A stretch of 64,000 bases of DNA from Branchiostoma floridae. Taxonomy: Eukaryota; Chordata; Leptocardii; Amphioxiformes; Branchiostomatidae. Shown here in pieces: positions 1 through 12,000 of the stretch (the first letter of the stretch is position 1; each line of letters starts with the position of its first letter). The DNA lies in NCBI RefSeq assembly GCF_000003815.2, contig NC_049988.1:1964678-2028677 (forward strand), written 5' to 3'. The notes below the pieces were generated by a model, which was not told where the DNA came from, did no database searches, and was given only the letters and a program-made list of their open reading frames with translations. Position numbers and translations under genes: made by a program.

Positions 1-401
1 TTTTCAAATTTAGTTTTAAAGGGGTGATGATTCAATATTCCATTTTTAGCGGAAATTTTTTGGACTTGTCTATTTTACCTTTTCATGCCTTTTTTGCCTA
101 GTTCAACTTTGGACTGGGTTGTTTATTAAATCAAAAGGCCATGTTTTCAGTGGGAGTATTTCTAGATTGGTCTATTGTGCAAATTCACATAGGGTGCACT
201 GGAAGAATCCATTCTTGCACTGGGAATTTTGTAAGATTCATTTCTGGGTGTCATTAAGTGTCATTAGTAGAATTGACGTTTAAACAAAAGTCTTCCATTT
301 TTGCACATGGGTGATTTTGGAATAGTCTATTGTTGCATGGGGAGGGAGATGGCTGAAATATGCTGTATTTGCTCTCAAGCAAATGTTGGCTTTTCTAGTT
401 G
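1..401 (-). repeat. Hairpin-tipped dispersed repeat, 5' tip copy (truncated by window edge)
   Basis: Read on the minus strand, this starts with a tip (CTAGAAAGGCCGACATTTGC) followed by a small stem-loop (TTTGCT, a short loop, then AGCAAA) and the block TATTTCAGCCAT. Homologous DNA follows that recurs at 40,147-40,890. The same tip recurs at about 40,147, 40,908 and 56,605, so this is one dispersed family. The body here is a series of short diverged blocks resembling 'ACTCTTCCA' and 'TGGACTGGTC'. No protein is encoded. The family name is unknown to me. The element continues beyond the left window edge. Confidence 0.7.
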
Positions 402-664
402 TATATATATATATATTCACGTCGAATAGTGATTAATACCATCAGATATGAACTATTTAGAAGTCACTTGTATAAAGCATACGGAAATCATACTAAGCAC
501 ATACAATGTACTATATATGTATATCTAGAATAAGATAAACGCTTTGTGAAAACAAGCGCGTCATTCACATATTACAGATACTGAAAATAATTGTCGTCAA
601 ATTTGTATATCATCGTGTAACACTATCTACGTAAACTCTAGATTGATTTTTACTTGTTTTACAG

Positions 665-1356
665 ACCAAGGGGGCAATACGGAGTGGACGCCTTGTATGA
701 TCCGCACTGCAATGGACCAGTGCCCTCTATCGGACTGGAGCTGTACTTCAACAGGTTAAAACTATGTCGACTATGTCGATATTCTTTGTCCGCTTCTAAT
801 GCAAGGCTGGTAAAAAAAAGGGCTGTGTTTTCTGTTTCAGTACAAAACAGTGGTCAAGTTTTAATAACATTATGGTATAGAAATGATTAAACGTCAGAAA
901 AACAACAGGTATTTGGATTCTCAGTTGCGGTTCCCATTGAATAAAACGAAAGAAAATTAGAATACGTAGAAGTTAAGAAGTTAATTCGTCGCAGTTTCTG
1001 TTCATTTGATGATCACACTGAAATTATCAATCTATCATTTCAGTTCGGATCAATAAGTTATTGTGGTTTGTATTGTTTGTATATGCTCTTACGTCATAAG
1101 TTTTAGTTGATGTTTAAAAACGCGTAGATATGCTTTATATTCAGTTGAGTTTTGAAAGCCTGGAACAAATAACGCAGAGGGCTTGAAAGCAAGTCTAATG
1201 TAAATTGCAATCACGGAAACTAACTTTCTATCTTTTATCTACTGACAAATGTTTTTTTTTTTTTTCTTCTGTTCAATAGGACCTGAGGCAACCATTAGAA
1301 CAACAAGGATGATCAAAAAGCTTTCTAATGAAAGTGTGCCAGCCCCAACATCATAA
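665..1356 (+). CDS. 3' end of a Cys/Trp-rich extracellular protein (two last exons)
   Basis: Exon 665-754 (90 nt) is preceded by a polypyrimidine tract with AG and followed by GT. It has phase 1 at both ends, as is usual for extracellular modules. In that frame it reads through TEWTPC and CPLSDWSC, which recalls the Trp/Cys spacing of thrombospondin type-1 repeats. The donor's single leftover base joins in frame to a second exon at 1280-1356 (acceptor TTCAATAG). That exon adds about 25 polar residues and a TAA stop at 1354-1356. The rest of the gene lies to the left or in exons I could not see. The module call is weak because only a partial motif is visible; the splice and phase agreement is the main support. 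Confidence 0.45.
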
Positions 1357-1741
1357 CAGCAAAATGTTTATAGATTGCACTATGGAAAATTGTATTTCAT
1401 AATCACAGTTTGTGTGAAGGTGCTGAAAGCTAGAAATGTCCATTTTGATAAATTGTTTGGGTGTAAAATAAGACATTTCATTTCAGACTATTCATCATCA
1501 TCACCATATACAATACAAAATGATTATGTAATACTAAGTGTTAATGCACATTTGCGAAATGTGTTTACCTATCAAGTTTGTACAGACCACATTAGATAAA
1601 ATGTTACAGATATTGATATTCATACGAGATCAGGTATAGCAAAACATTCTGCTGTTCTTAATTGGCTAGGGGCGTCTCGGTCATAGGAGAAATGTGTTGT
1701 TCCGACTAGAAGACAACTGCAAAATAGAGGTATAGTTTTTT

Positions 1742-1922
1742 TAGGGTTAATGACCCGCCCCGAGGTGTATATGGTGTCATAACGCCTGGTCCTTTGCTAA
1801 AACCACCGAATAAAACCACCTCGTTCGCTTCGCTCACTCGGTGGTTTTATTCGGTGGTTATAGCAAAGGACCAGGCGTTATGACACCATATATACCGAGG
1901 AACAGGTGGGTCATTAACCCTA
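1742..1922. repeat. Long hairpin MITE-like palindrome with TTAA at its tips
   Basis: The two arms (about 82 nt each) are near-perfect reverse complements around a loop of about 19 nt at 1824-1842. The outer arms read GGGTTAATGACCC and GGGTCATTAACCC, with only small mismatches near CCGCCCC/CAGGTGG. No open frame of note is present. It resembles a non-autonomous foldback element; the autonomous family is unknown. Confidence 0.75.
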
Positions 1923-2794
1923 TTATCATATAGCCTACCCACACTCACCCATTTAAGAGTAGATTAGAGTAGAGTAGAGTTTCCAGTTGAGTAGGAGCGA
2001 CAAATTCTTTTCTAAAACATACATCTTTTATTCAGTACATACATTTGAACAGTGAATTTGAACAACATAAAACTTGTACGTGAAATGTATTTCTGTTCCA
2101 AGGCTTAAAATAAGAACAAAGTCGATTCATTATGCTACAAACTGTTGCACGCTCCGTATTTCTCCATTCGCCCATTCTCCAGTTTGTCGAGTTCGTTCGT
2201 ATCAGGCGCTAAATCTCGGCCGGCTTTCCTGAGGTATTCCGGGATCCCTGTGCTTCACAGCTCTTGAGAATCTCGTTCACTATAGCTACGAACCCAGACA
2301 CGACTTCTCCGAAGAAAGGTAGCATTTTGGTCCTCCAGCGCCATGACCGCTACTCAATGGCGGACCGTGATGTTATTGTCGTCTGAACTTGAATGGGCGG
2401 GGGTGCAAATAATTTTATTTTCCATTTGCAGTTTAAATTGGACATGACTTGAAATAGATTTTATTGTCTTAAATATTATAGGTAATTCAATGTTGTTTTA
2501 AGACAGCAAATGTTTTCTTTGAACAAAGAAACACGCACTACCGATGTTAATAGAGGGAGCCACCCCCCCTGCCATTCCAGTACTTATTCCCCTATCTTGG
2601 CAGATGGACGATGCCTGGATATCTCATTCTGATTGGCCAGCGCCCTGTTTGTCTGTCCTCCTGATTGGTTTAAACTTTCAAAAGTTTTATCACATATGCG
2701 ATAATCAAAAATTTAATGCACGGCTGTTACGGCGTCATAACCAGCATGAAACGGGGCCTTCTGATTGGCCCACGTCCCCTGGCTATATGATAAT
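1922..2794. mobile_element. Candidate TIR element next to the hairpin
   Basis: A 14-bp inverted pair, ATTATCATATAGCC at 1922-1935 and GGCTATATGATAAT at 2781-2794, bounds about 870 bp. Inside lies an island richer in G+C at about 2150-2400. On the minus strand that island has a short open stretch of about 40 codons that I do not recognise. The inverted pair abuts the palindrome at 1742-1922, so both could be parts of one composite element. The boundaries are tentative because no target-site duplication is clear. Confidence 0.3.
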
Positions 2795-3339
2795 AAAGCT
2801 TAACAACCTAGTTAACATAACAATAAGGGCTAACATAATTCTCTGATATTGTATTATTACGGAGTAGGCTAATCATTAGTTACGGTATTCTTTTTAATAG
2901 CAGAGCAATCCTTGATATATTTGCCTACTTTTCTATGTACATGGGTGTAAAATAATACAAAACTATTCATAATTCTCAGCATATAACAATACAAATTATG
3001 CGTTATGGGCTTACTTGTCAAGTTTGCACAAACCACATTAAGTATAGTTTTACAGATGTTAACAGTGATTAGGTGTTGTATTTTAACAGAAACGTTCTGC
3101 TGTTCTTTGTTTGGGAGATCCATAGGTGAATTGTGATATAACAACTGGTAACTATGAAACTCACTAGCAATAAACAACGTTTTTAATGGGTGAGAAGTAT
3201 ATGCTGCAAAAGCATCCCTTTGTTCAAGAAACAAAGCATACCTTACTAGTACTGCAACAATCTGTCTGCAAATTATATTATCTTCTTATGGATTGAAATC
3301 ATCGCCTAACATGCCTTATTGGTACTGCAATCCCCTAAT

Positions 3340-6003
3340 TCAGGCTAAAGCACCTTTATCAATATCCTTGAGAACCTTTGAAAACTTTCTGCGATTGTCC
3401 AAATCTGGTGTTTCAGCATGGGTGGCAGTCATGTTGTTGCTCTTCCCGACTGTCGACAAAGTACGATTTGCTTTCCAAGCAGCCTTTGAAGTGGTTTCTC
3501 TAATCAAAGCAACCATCTGTAAATCATCTGTATTTGGATCTTGACTTTCCTCGGCATATACATCCATAAGGATAGCCATGAACATGCTCAGTAATATGAA
3601 CTGCATCAAGACCTGGTAGGAGAAGAACATTAAAGGTCCTAAGAACGAATGTCCATCGACGAGAGCATCAAAATCAAAACTACCTAACATCATAGTACAC
3701 AGGCTCTGTAGGCTGCTTGGCATACTCTTATAATCATGTAACTTGGTGCCGAAAATGAGATTCCCCATCTGAGTAAAGGCAACGAGGATGATGCCAGCCA
3801 TGGCGGTGAACTGTACAATAGGTTTGAAGGACCTTTTGAGGGTCAGGGTTAGGGCGTAAACGTGTGAGTTGAACCGTAGGAGCCATATGAACTTCAACGT
3901 GCCACAACAGATGAGTATTGCAAGCAGGTAAGTATACACTTGAAACCAGTTGACTGCGCTTTTGTAGAGACCAAAATCTGAGCTTGATAATTTCCGTTGT
4001 TCGGCAACCTCATCGATGAAGCCCTGAGCGTGGAAATAAGCACCGAGAGTCGCGATGCCAACGGTGATCACAAGAAGTTCAACCCAGCTCCAAAACTCAG
4101 TCAGGTACTCCATCGGACGGGAGAAAAGTCTCATGGCTGAAACGAAATGAATATCCGTGATTATTCTAAACACATTAGATAAATCAAATGTAAGCATGGC
4201 ATTAGTCTAGTTCCTTTTTTCCATACCATTTTCTGACCGACAAAAATATAACATGGCTACACAGTCATGCAATGTGATTCTGCATGGCATATAGCGTCTT
4301 CATTATCATAATCAATCATTGACAAGGTGATTATTGCTCTCTGACCAATGAACAGTCACACCTGGATCACGTGACCTTATCAATGCGTGACATCAGCAGC
4401 TGGTCAAAAGTTTAAGCAAACGAATTCCTTCCGCCGTGTCTGTTGTGTAAATGTTTTTATTGAGTTGAGTAGATTAGATCTTATTGATTCCTTTAATGTA
4501 GCAAAACAGAGCCTAACAATTGAATGTTTGCGTATGTCCGTGTATGTGTTTTTAGATGACAGTAAATCGAATTTTTTTTGGTAAACCCACTTTAAAACTT
4601 TGGAAGATTGACGGAAAGACAGACGAAAATAGGGTTTATAGGATTAGCTCTTTATCGCCATTTATACACTTAGTTACCTTCTTTTATAGCAAAGAATAGA
4701 ATGAAGGCTGCCAACACAGCTCGTAACACGAAGAGTAAGATGGCGTCTTGTTGGATCAGCCTCAAGGTTACAACCTCGGCCCCCTTGTAGACAGCTCCCA
4801 GGTTGGTAAACTCTACCACTAGAGTCACCATAGAGAACAGGTTCGCATGTGGGTTGTATAGAATCATCTCCACGAAGACGGCACGTGTTCGTTCATTTAA
4901 CCATCTGTGCTGCTGTAGGAATGTTGCCAGACGACGACTCGATGCACAAGTCTTTCCAAGCTGGGCGTAGTAACCACCTGTGTAATATGTGCCATGCTGT
5001 CCAAAATATGGGAAGCCTGGGTGAAAAAACAACATGCCAGTATTGTAAAACATAAGCAAATGCTGCTCCAGTGCCACCTACATCGGCTATAAGTAGCAGC
5101 AAGAAGACGTTTCCAGCCATTCTACCCTGATGTTGAATGATTCAGACACCGAAACTTTGGAAGTAAGTACTCCCTGGTTGTGCCTAAAGGACCTTATTAA
5201 ATGAGTAATTGCCAACCTTATGAAGTTATTTACGGATCAGGAAACAGATTCTCCTGATTATTGTCCATTGCTTTTGACGATAGATGCAATGCAATACATA
5301 GCTGTAAAACTTTTTTCAGCGCAGCAAAAATGAATTGCAAAACCTAAACAAACTCTACCCAAAAATTTTGATTGTGGACTTACTGTCAATCAGTGACGCA
5401 AACTTGTACTTCCAAGGCGTTTCCATTTCTTCCGTTGCCGTTAGATTGCTTGTCTCGTTCTGACGTTTCCATCCCTGGAATAGTAAAAAATGCTTTGATT
5501 GTGCATATAACGTGACAGAAACACGAACCGGGTGTAATAGAGGCAATGTATAAGATCCGAGCATATTCCCCGTCTACATGTATCCGTTTCTTAGAGATAA
5601 TATTGATACATTTACATTTACCTCGGTATAGTCGCCCGTATCTTCCGTCAGTGCAGAGTAGCCTACTTTACATAGTGGTGTTATACGTTGCATTCTCTTT
5701 GGTGTTTCACAGAGTCGTCCTGAAGAAGATACATGTTACATGTAAAGTGTGCGTGGACACGAAAGTAAGACATCCTTGATATAAATGCATTTTTCACAAT
5801 GTAAAGCTGACGAAAAATCAGTTTGTCGTCTTACCCTGTTTCAGACGCACTTGTCTCAACTGTACCACCACCAGAGGATGAGTTAACATGTCCTGCAGTA
5901 CTGTGTCTGCTGCCTTGGCGCGCCCGTTGTACCACTCTGCTGAACGTGTTGTCGGGATCAGGTCACGTTGAATCCAGCTCCAGAATGACTCTATGTCCTT
6001 CAC
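3340..6003 (-). CDS. Polycystin (TOP) ectodomain and TRPP channel domain, C-terminus
   Basis: Exons 5835-6003 (ESFWSW, then AEWYNG and VVQLRQVRL), 5622-5719 (two Cys), 5384-5474 (N-glycosylation sites), 4678-5016 (YYTGGYYAQLG, RTRAVFVEMILYNPHANLF) and 3340-4136. The last exon encodes membrane helices, LLRFNSHVYALTLTLKRSF, a pore region ending MMLGSFDFDAL and a final helix LMFFSYQVLMQFILLSMFMA, then a cytoplasmic tail of about 70 residues and TGA. The tail shows no EF-hand or long coiled coil, unlike PKD2. The pore has Ser where PKD2 has the Asp of its LGDFDF filter. This 797-nt terminal exon joins the previous one through a split GCC codon. Confidence 0.95.
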
Positions 6004-9000
6004 CTAGGTACAAACGGAAACGGAAGTTTTGGTTTATGTCTGTTATTTGTCTCAGTAGGTATGTGTTAAAGCATTTTCCCACTGACCCGTTTCAAGTATG
6101 TTTCCGACTGATTTATGAGAATATACTGGCAGGATGCAAAGGTTGAATTTATTCGGTAGGCTGTCAGGAAGTGAACCTTTACACATGGCCAAAAGTCAGC
6201 AAGAAGGTGTGAAATGAATGAACATAATTAAGATCTATCATTCAACATATCTATGAAAACTGCATGAGGTTTGAGACCTTTATTAATAATTTATTGTGCT
6301 GTCGTATATAGCAATTGTTGAAAAAAAACTAACAGTTCTTCATTCGACCATTTTGTACCATACATAGGTATCTGCCCTGAAGAAATAGTACGAGGCGACT
6401 TTGGTGAAGTTAGGAATAAAAGCCTAGTAGAATTTAATTGGCCTAGCAGTGAAAAGACAGAAGTCCCAAGGCAACGTATTTGACCAAATTCTTTTTTTTC
6501 TCCGACATGTATGCTAAGAGACTATATCATGTGATCAAAATAATAATACAGCCTGTAAGAATACATTTGTTGTCACTGACTCATGTAGGGGATTTTTTTG
6601 TACTCACCTCTGAGTAGTCTCCCTCCACAATCTGTTCCTTCACGTTCTGTGCCATGTAGTAGGACAGCGGACTTCTCTCACCGTACGCCGTGAGCATGAT
6701 TACCGTGAAGAACAGGCCCAACACGAGCACCTCCCACACAGCCGCACGGCGTTTACGTTTCTCTGCGCTCTTGGATCTTGCTTCGATCAAAGCTGTTTCA
6801 TCTAGTGGCAGTGTGGACCGCTCCTCCTCTGGTAGCTAAAAAAACATAACTAGCTAAACGTCAAGCCAGCATAAGGCGAAGACGGTGCGATTGCGCCTAA
6901 AAGTATCTTCTTAACTTTTTCACAATAACACACATGTGTATGTAATGTATTCCTATGTTACAGTATACTTGTATCTGTTGAATGAATTGACAGAACTGTT
7001 AAAATGTCACATGTTTAAAGTCAAGAGGTATTAACAGGTATTAATATTGTGTTTTATGGTTACAATATTTAAAAAATAAGACTTCCTAGAATCAAAATCG
7101 TGTTCAAGATATACCATCTGTGAGCAGGGTTACAGCATGTCAAATAAGCTTATAAATGCACGTGTTTTACCACATGTTTCAAATATTCAGAGTAAATATA
7201 TACCTTTCAAACACCTTTCTAGGCAAAGTACGTTGTACAAGGCATTCAAATGTCCAATTATGCAACTTATGAAAGAAAGTAGAAGTATCGCAAATTACAT
7301 GATACCTGATCTGCCGGTACCTTTGCGCAGGTATCATACTCAGCCGCACGGTTGATGGTAAAATATCGCATCCAGGTTGTGACACTGGTCCCTGGCTTAT
7401 TTTGTGTAGGTACGTTGCTCTGTGGAAAAACTCTGTAAGTGAATAGCCCTCAAACTAAAAGTATATCAATACAAAACTCTAGATAAGAAAGCATTAAGAC
7501 CGCGTAGAGTGTTAGAAATTCACAGTAAAATCTAGGGATGAAAACGCATATACATCTCCTTAGACATCAGAGTTTAAAAAAAAAACTTGCCTTGCAAGAT
7601 TTTTTTCCATTACATTTACATCATTATTCATGAATAGTGAAACTTAGATACTATGAAACCAATCTTTACGAGACTGACGTGTAACAAGAAATAGGTAGGG
7701 TAGGGTAGGAAAATGATTGGCACAGTAAACCAAAACAAAAGGTAGCAGTCGCATTGTTCTCCATATTTGGTCAATTTCTCAGGTCACAGGCGGCCCCGTT
7801 TTTGTTGCAGTTTCAAGGCTCAAGCTTGAAACCTCTACACTCAAAAGAACTTAAAACACTAATCGAGAAGTAGGGGTAACTCTCTGGTTGGCCAAGAACG
7901 AGAAGGCGTAGCAAAGCAGAATGGCAGCTATATTGAAACAGGTCGTTACCTTTCAGGTATTATATAGTCCTCATCGTTTCCTACTGTACTGGGAGGTGGA
8001 TCTTCATCCTCAACAGGTTTCTATGTTTAAAGAAAAGTATAGTTTAAAAAAAAAAACATGGCATTGCCGAAAGTCTTACAAGGTTTGTTTCCATGTTGTG
8101 TAACCTACATTTCCGATATCAAGTCTAAATCTTTAACTTTGACGACACCGACAGACATGTGCTTGTGACTAAACATGCATTTGTTTTTCAGTTTACATGC
8201 ATTGCGTTAGATGTATATTTCTCTGCATCTGTATACAAATATAAATGAGAGATGTTAGAATATATTTGAAGAACTTTACCTTGGTGAGTAAGGCGAAGAT
8301 GATCGCCACCAGAACTACCTTGACAGGTTGTACTAGAAACAGGTCAGTGACGAATGACGTCAGGAAAGTGCAGACCCAGGCCTCCGCTTTCGCTTTGCCG
8401 AAACTCAAAGTGTACAGAACTGTGAAGAAGGCCGCCACGAAGCTCGCTGACCATACAAGCAACCATCCTGAGGGTGTACAACATAAGGTACTTACACAAT
8501 TTAAACATTTTAAATTTTCTTGCGTTTACTTTTCACTTTTTCCGCTTTTGCATGGCTGTAGTTATTTCAAAACTTAAGGGGGAACATGTTCCGTACTACT
8601 CATTAATATAATAATGATGATTGTAATATTAAACCCTATCCAGACTGGGCTTTTCTGGCATTCCCTAAGATATTAAAGATATATAAAAATAAGTTTAGTT
8701 TAGCGAGAAAATATTGACATTCCATTGTTTAAACCAAAATTAGTGATTTTTGTAAAATCTGTCTTTCAGAAACCCGTTGCCATGGCAACACGAAAAATTC
8801 TATTTTTTGTAAATTGTTGCCAATAATATTCTAGGAAAAGTCACCAAGTTTCGTTGTTCTAGCACAAGCCGTTCGGGAGCTATACGTATACGACGTCAAA
8901 GTTGGCCAAAACACTTTTAACCCCCCTCCGTCTGGATAGGTTTAAGAAAGCTAATATAAGTCGCTTTTTGCGAGACATTACAAATGTAAATTGCTTTTTT

Positions 9001-12000
9001 GGCATGACAATTCACGAATCCAAAGGGTAAAACCAATTTGAGAAGACGTACAACATAAGTTAGATTTCGCAAGGCATTTTACAATAGTTATTAGGGACAC
9101 TTTGGAAGCATCAAAACGACTTCTCTACACATACTCAAATACATTATATGCCCTAGCGATAGGCTGGAAACAATGATGCAGCCATGTTCTGCAAGGATTG
9201 TAAAAGAATACTTAATAGCTTACCTATGAGCACACCCCACCAGGGTAGCGAAGACTTCTGTCCACAGCTAACGTCATCTTTGTTTTCGTCACGCATCTTA
9301 GAACAGGTTTCAATATCAACATTCAACGACGAACGCAGAACTGTGAGCTTGAGACCTTTTTGATTGACATATGTGACTGGTCGATCTCTTTGATACCAAT
9401 CTGACGGTGTGTCCGGATTCTTAGAGGCAAAATTTTGCCTATATCTAGGTCTTCGGTGTAGTGAGTTCAAAGCACGTCTGTCTAGCTCCGAGTTTATCTT
9501 CTTGCCATCCCTCTTTTTTGTGGTCAGTGTTCCGGAGTTACGGAAGAGAAAGACGATGATGAGGTTGACTGGTAGGATGATGACTGCACTCTGTATGCCG
9601 ATCATCAACTGAAGGTGAAGAATATGAGGCATTGAAGTATTGGGAAACGTCACAAACAACATTCTTACAGCAAATTGTTGTGCCCGAGACGGTGGGAGGG
9701 ACCAACTTTCTAAAACAAATGTCCTGATGTTACACCATTCGGGAATATGCGCATGTCAGAGGTCAGCAGGTAATTGCAAACGTGAATTCGAAAAAAAAAG
9801 TGTGAAGTGTCAAAAACCTCGTATATTGTCGTAACCTTTCGATGACATCTAGATTGCTAATACCTGCTTGTTTATTTTCTCAATAAAATTTGGATTCGAA
9901 TTTGTGAATAAAAAAAATCATAGGAGCGTGTATTGTTATTACCTGTGGAAGAGAAATTGGAGGGTTAATCTCCACACCAGCTATCCTGAGCGGCTCGGGG
10001 GGATCGAAGTCGTCTCCGCGGCCGAAGAACATGATGTTGGTGAGCATGCTGCTGTAGAGCAGCGTCAGGCAGCAGGACAGGCGCTGGACACGGGTGAAGG
10101 GGCTACGGGCAGGGCGGCCCAGGACAGAGAACCACAGGTGGCCATCATTTACGTCCCTGTTGGAATTGTGCACATTAGACTTGATATCTTTTCCGACTCA
10201 CACCTAACGAAGTGTTGGCGGAAGTGTATACTACTCTTGGGACGAGTAATAACAATACCACTATACACTGAACCCTTAAGAAACGCAACATGAGTTTAAA
10301 AACGGCCTGTTAGTTGTTAGCTTTGAAAAGAACTGCTAGAGAATAAAAACATATGTTACTTCTTATCAAACACCACAGCTACTGGTAATTCAGTCGCCAT
10401 TGAAAATGTGTTACCAATTAATAGCATAAACCAGTAAATATGGTTATGGTTGCTTTTGGTGATAAACAATTTATTTATGCTTGTACTTTTCGCTATTGTT
10501 AAATATTACTTTTTTTGTGAATTGAGCCTACCCTATCTAGCTACCGGTGCTATTTAATGTATTACAATATCAATTTTAGGTGAAGAAGGCAGTAACGACA
10601 AGCAATAGCCATGGATCTTGCACAGGTCGGTGTCTCAGGCATCACATGACTTCAAGTAAATATTACCATGCATGTATTGCTATTGCTAAATCCAAAGTCC
10701 AATGCCACATAGTGTCCGGAACATGTAAAGTTTGGTTGAAGCATAAAATGTCCAAAAATGTTTACATTTGATAGTCATGTATTAACAAAATACCATTATT
10801 CTATAACAAGTAGTTTATATTCTAGAGTTACACAGCTAAACCGTAACCACAGGTAAACCATAACAAACGCTTCTGAAACATTATGTTCTTAGAAACGGCA
10901 ATAAAGCCCTACATATCTGTTTGTCAATGTAAGACAAGACCATTTACCTAGAACTTCTCGCGAGGAACAAGTTACGAAATTTAGCCATTTCCTCCTCCAC
11001 TGCTGTGGGAATGACACGCTCTATTTTTCCGTCATCCTCATCAACAGCGAACCACCTATATGTGCAAATAACATAAAGAAGTTCCTGCATCTTCGACTTT
11101 TATTGTTACGGCCATTTTTGTCACATATTTTCAAAGGCTTTGTCCATAAAAGTACCCAAACATGTCATTTTTTTCAAATTCCTTTTAAGTTATAGAACGT
11201 ATTTAATATCATATGAGAAAGAGGAGGGGCATATGGATAACAACAATTTGTCATTGACGAATATACAAGATATTAATATGTACTATAATACTTGAAATAC
11301 CAATAAAGTCAAAGAAAAAAGCAATCAGACTTAAGTACTATAACGTAACGTTTTTCGAAAAGACCAGTTCTGAGGAAATATACTTTACAATGTACCAAAA
11401 ACACACATAATCGTAGCTAACATCGAAATTTGGATCAATTCCTTATTTAATATCTCCGTCAGTAACAAAATCTTACCTGTTACTTAGGAAATACGATGTG
11501 GAGTTTGTGCCTCTATTGCTTACAACGATTTGACTTAGGAACCTGAAACACAGAAGCACAAGTAGTTAAAGAAACCACATTCTAGCGTCGATGAAGGGAA
11601 GACTAGTAGCGACTGGGCCTGGTTTTGAAATTTTAACCCTATCTAGACCAGGCTTTTTTGGATTCCAGGGACCAAGGGGGGCTCTTTTGACCCCCCCTTC
11701 GTAATTTCAAAACGGCTTGGGTTACGATCACCAAATTTGGAGGGAATGATGTACTAGTGAAGTTTTATATTTCCTGTATTTTTGGTATCGTTATGACGTA
11801 ATATGACGTAATTATGACGTCATAATGTCATATTTTGGGCTAAAATCGTCAAAATATGAAATTTCCGCTATACATAAATGTATTGAACAAAATGATGACT
11901 ATAAACCTTATCTTATTAGTGTCTAAGTCTGCCAAGACTTTTGTTGCCAATGACGACGACACTGACGTCTATATGACGTCAGAAAATGACGTAATTTGTC

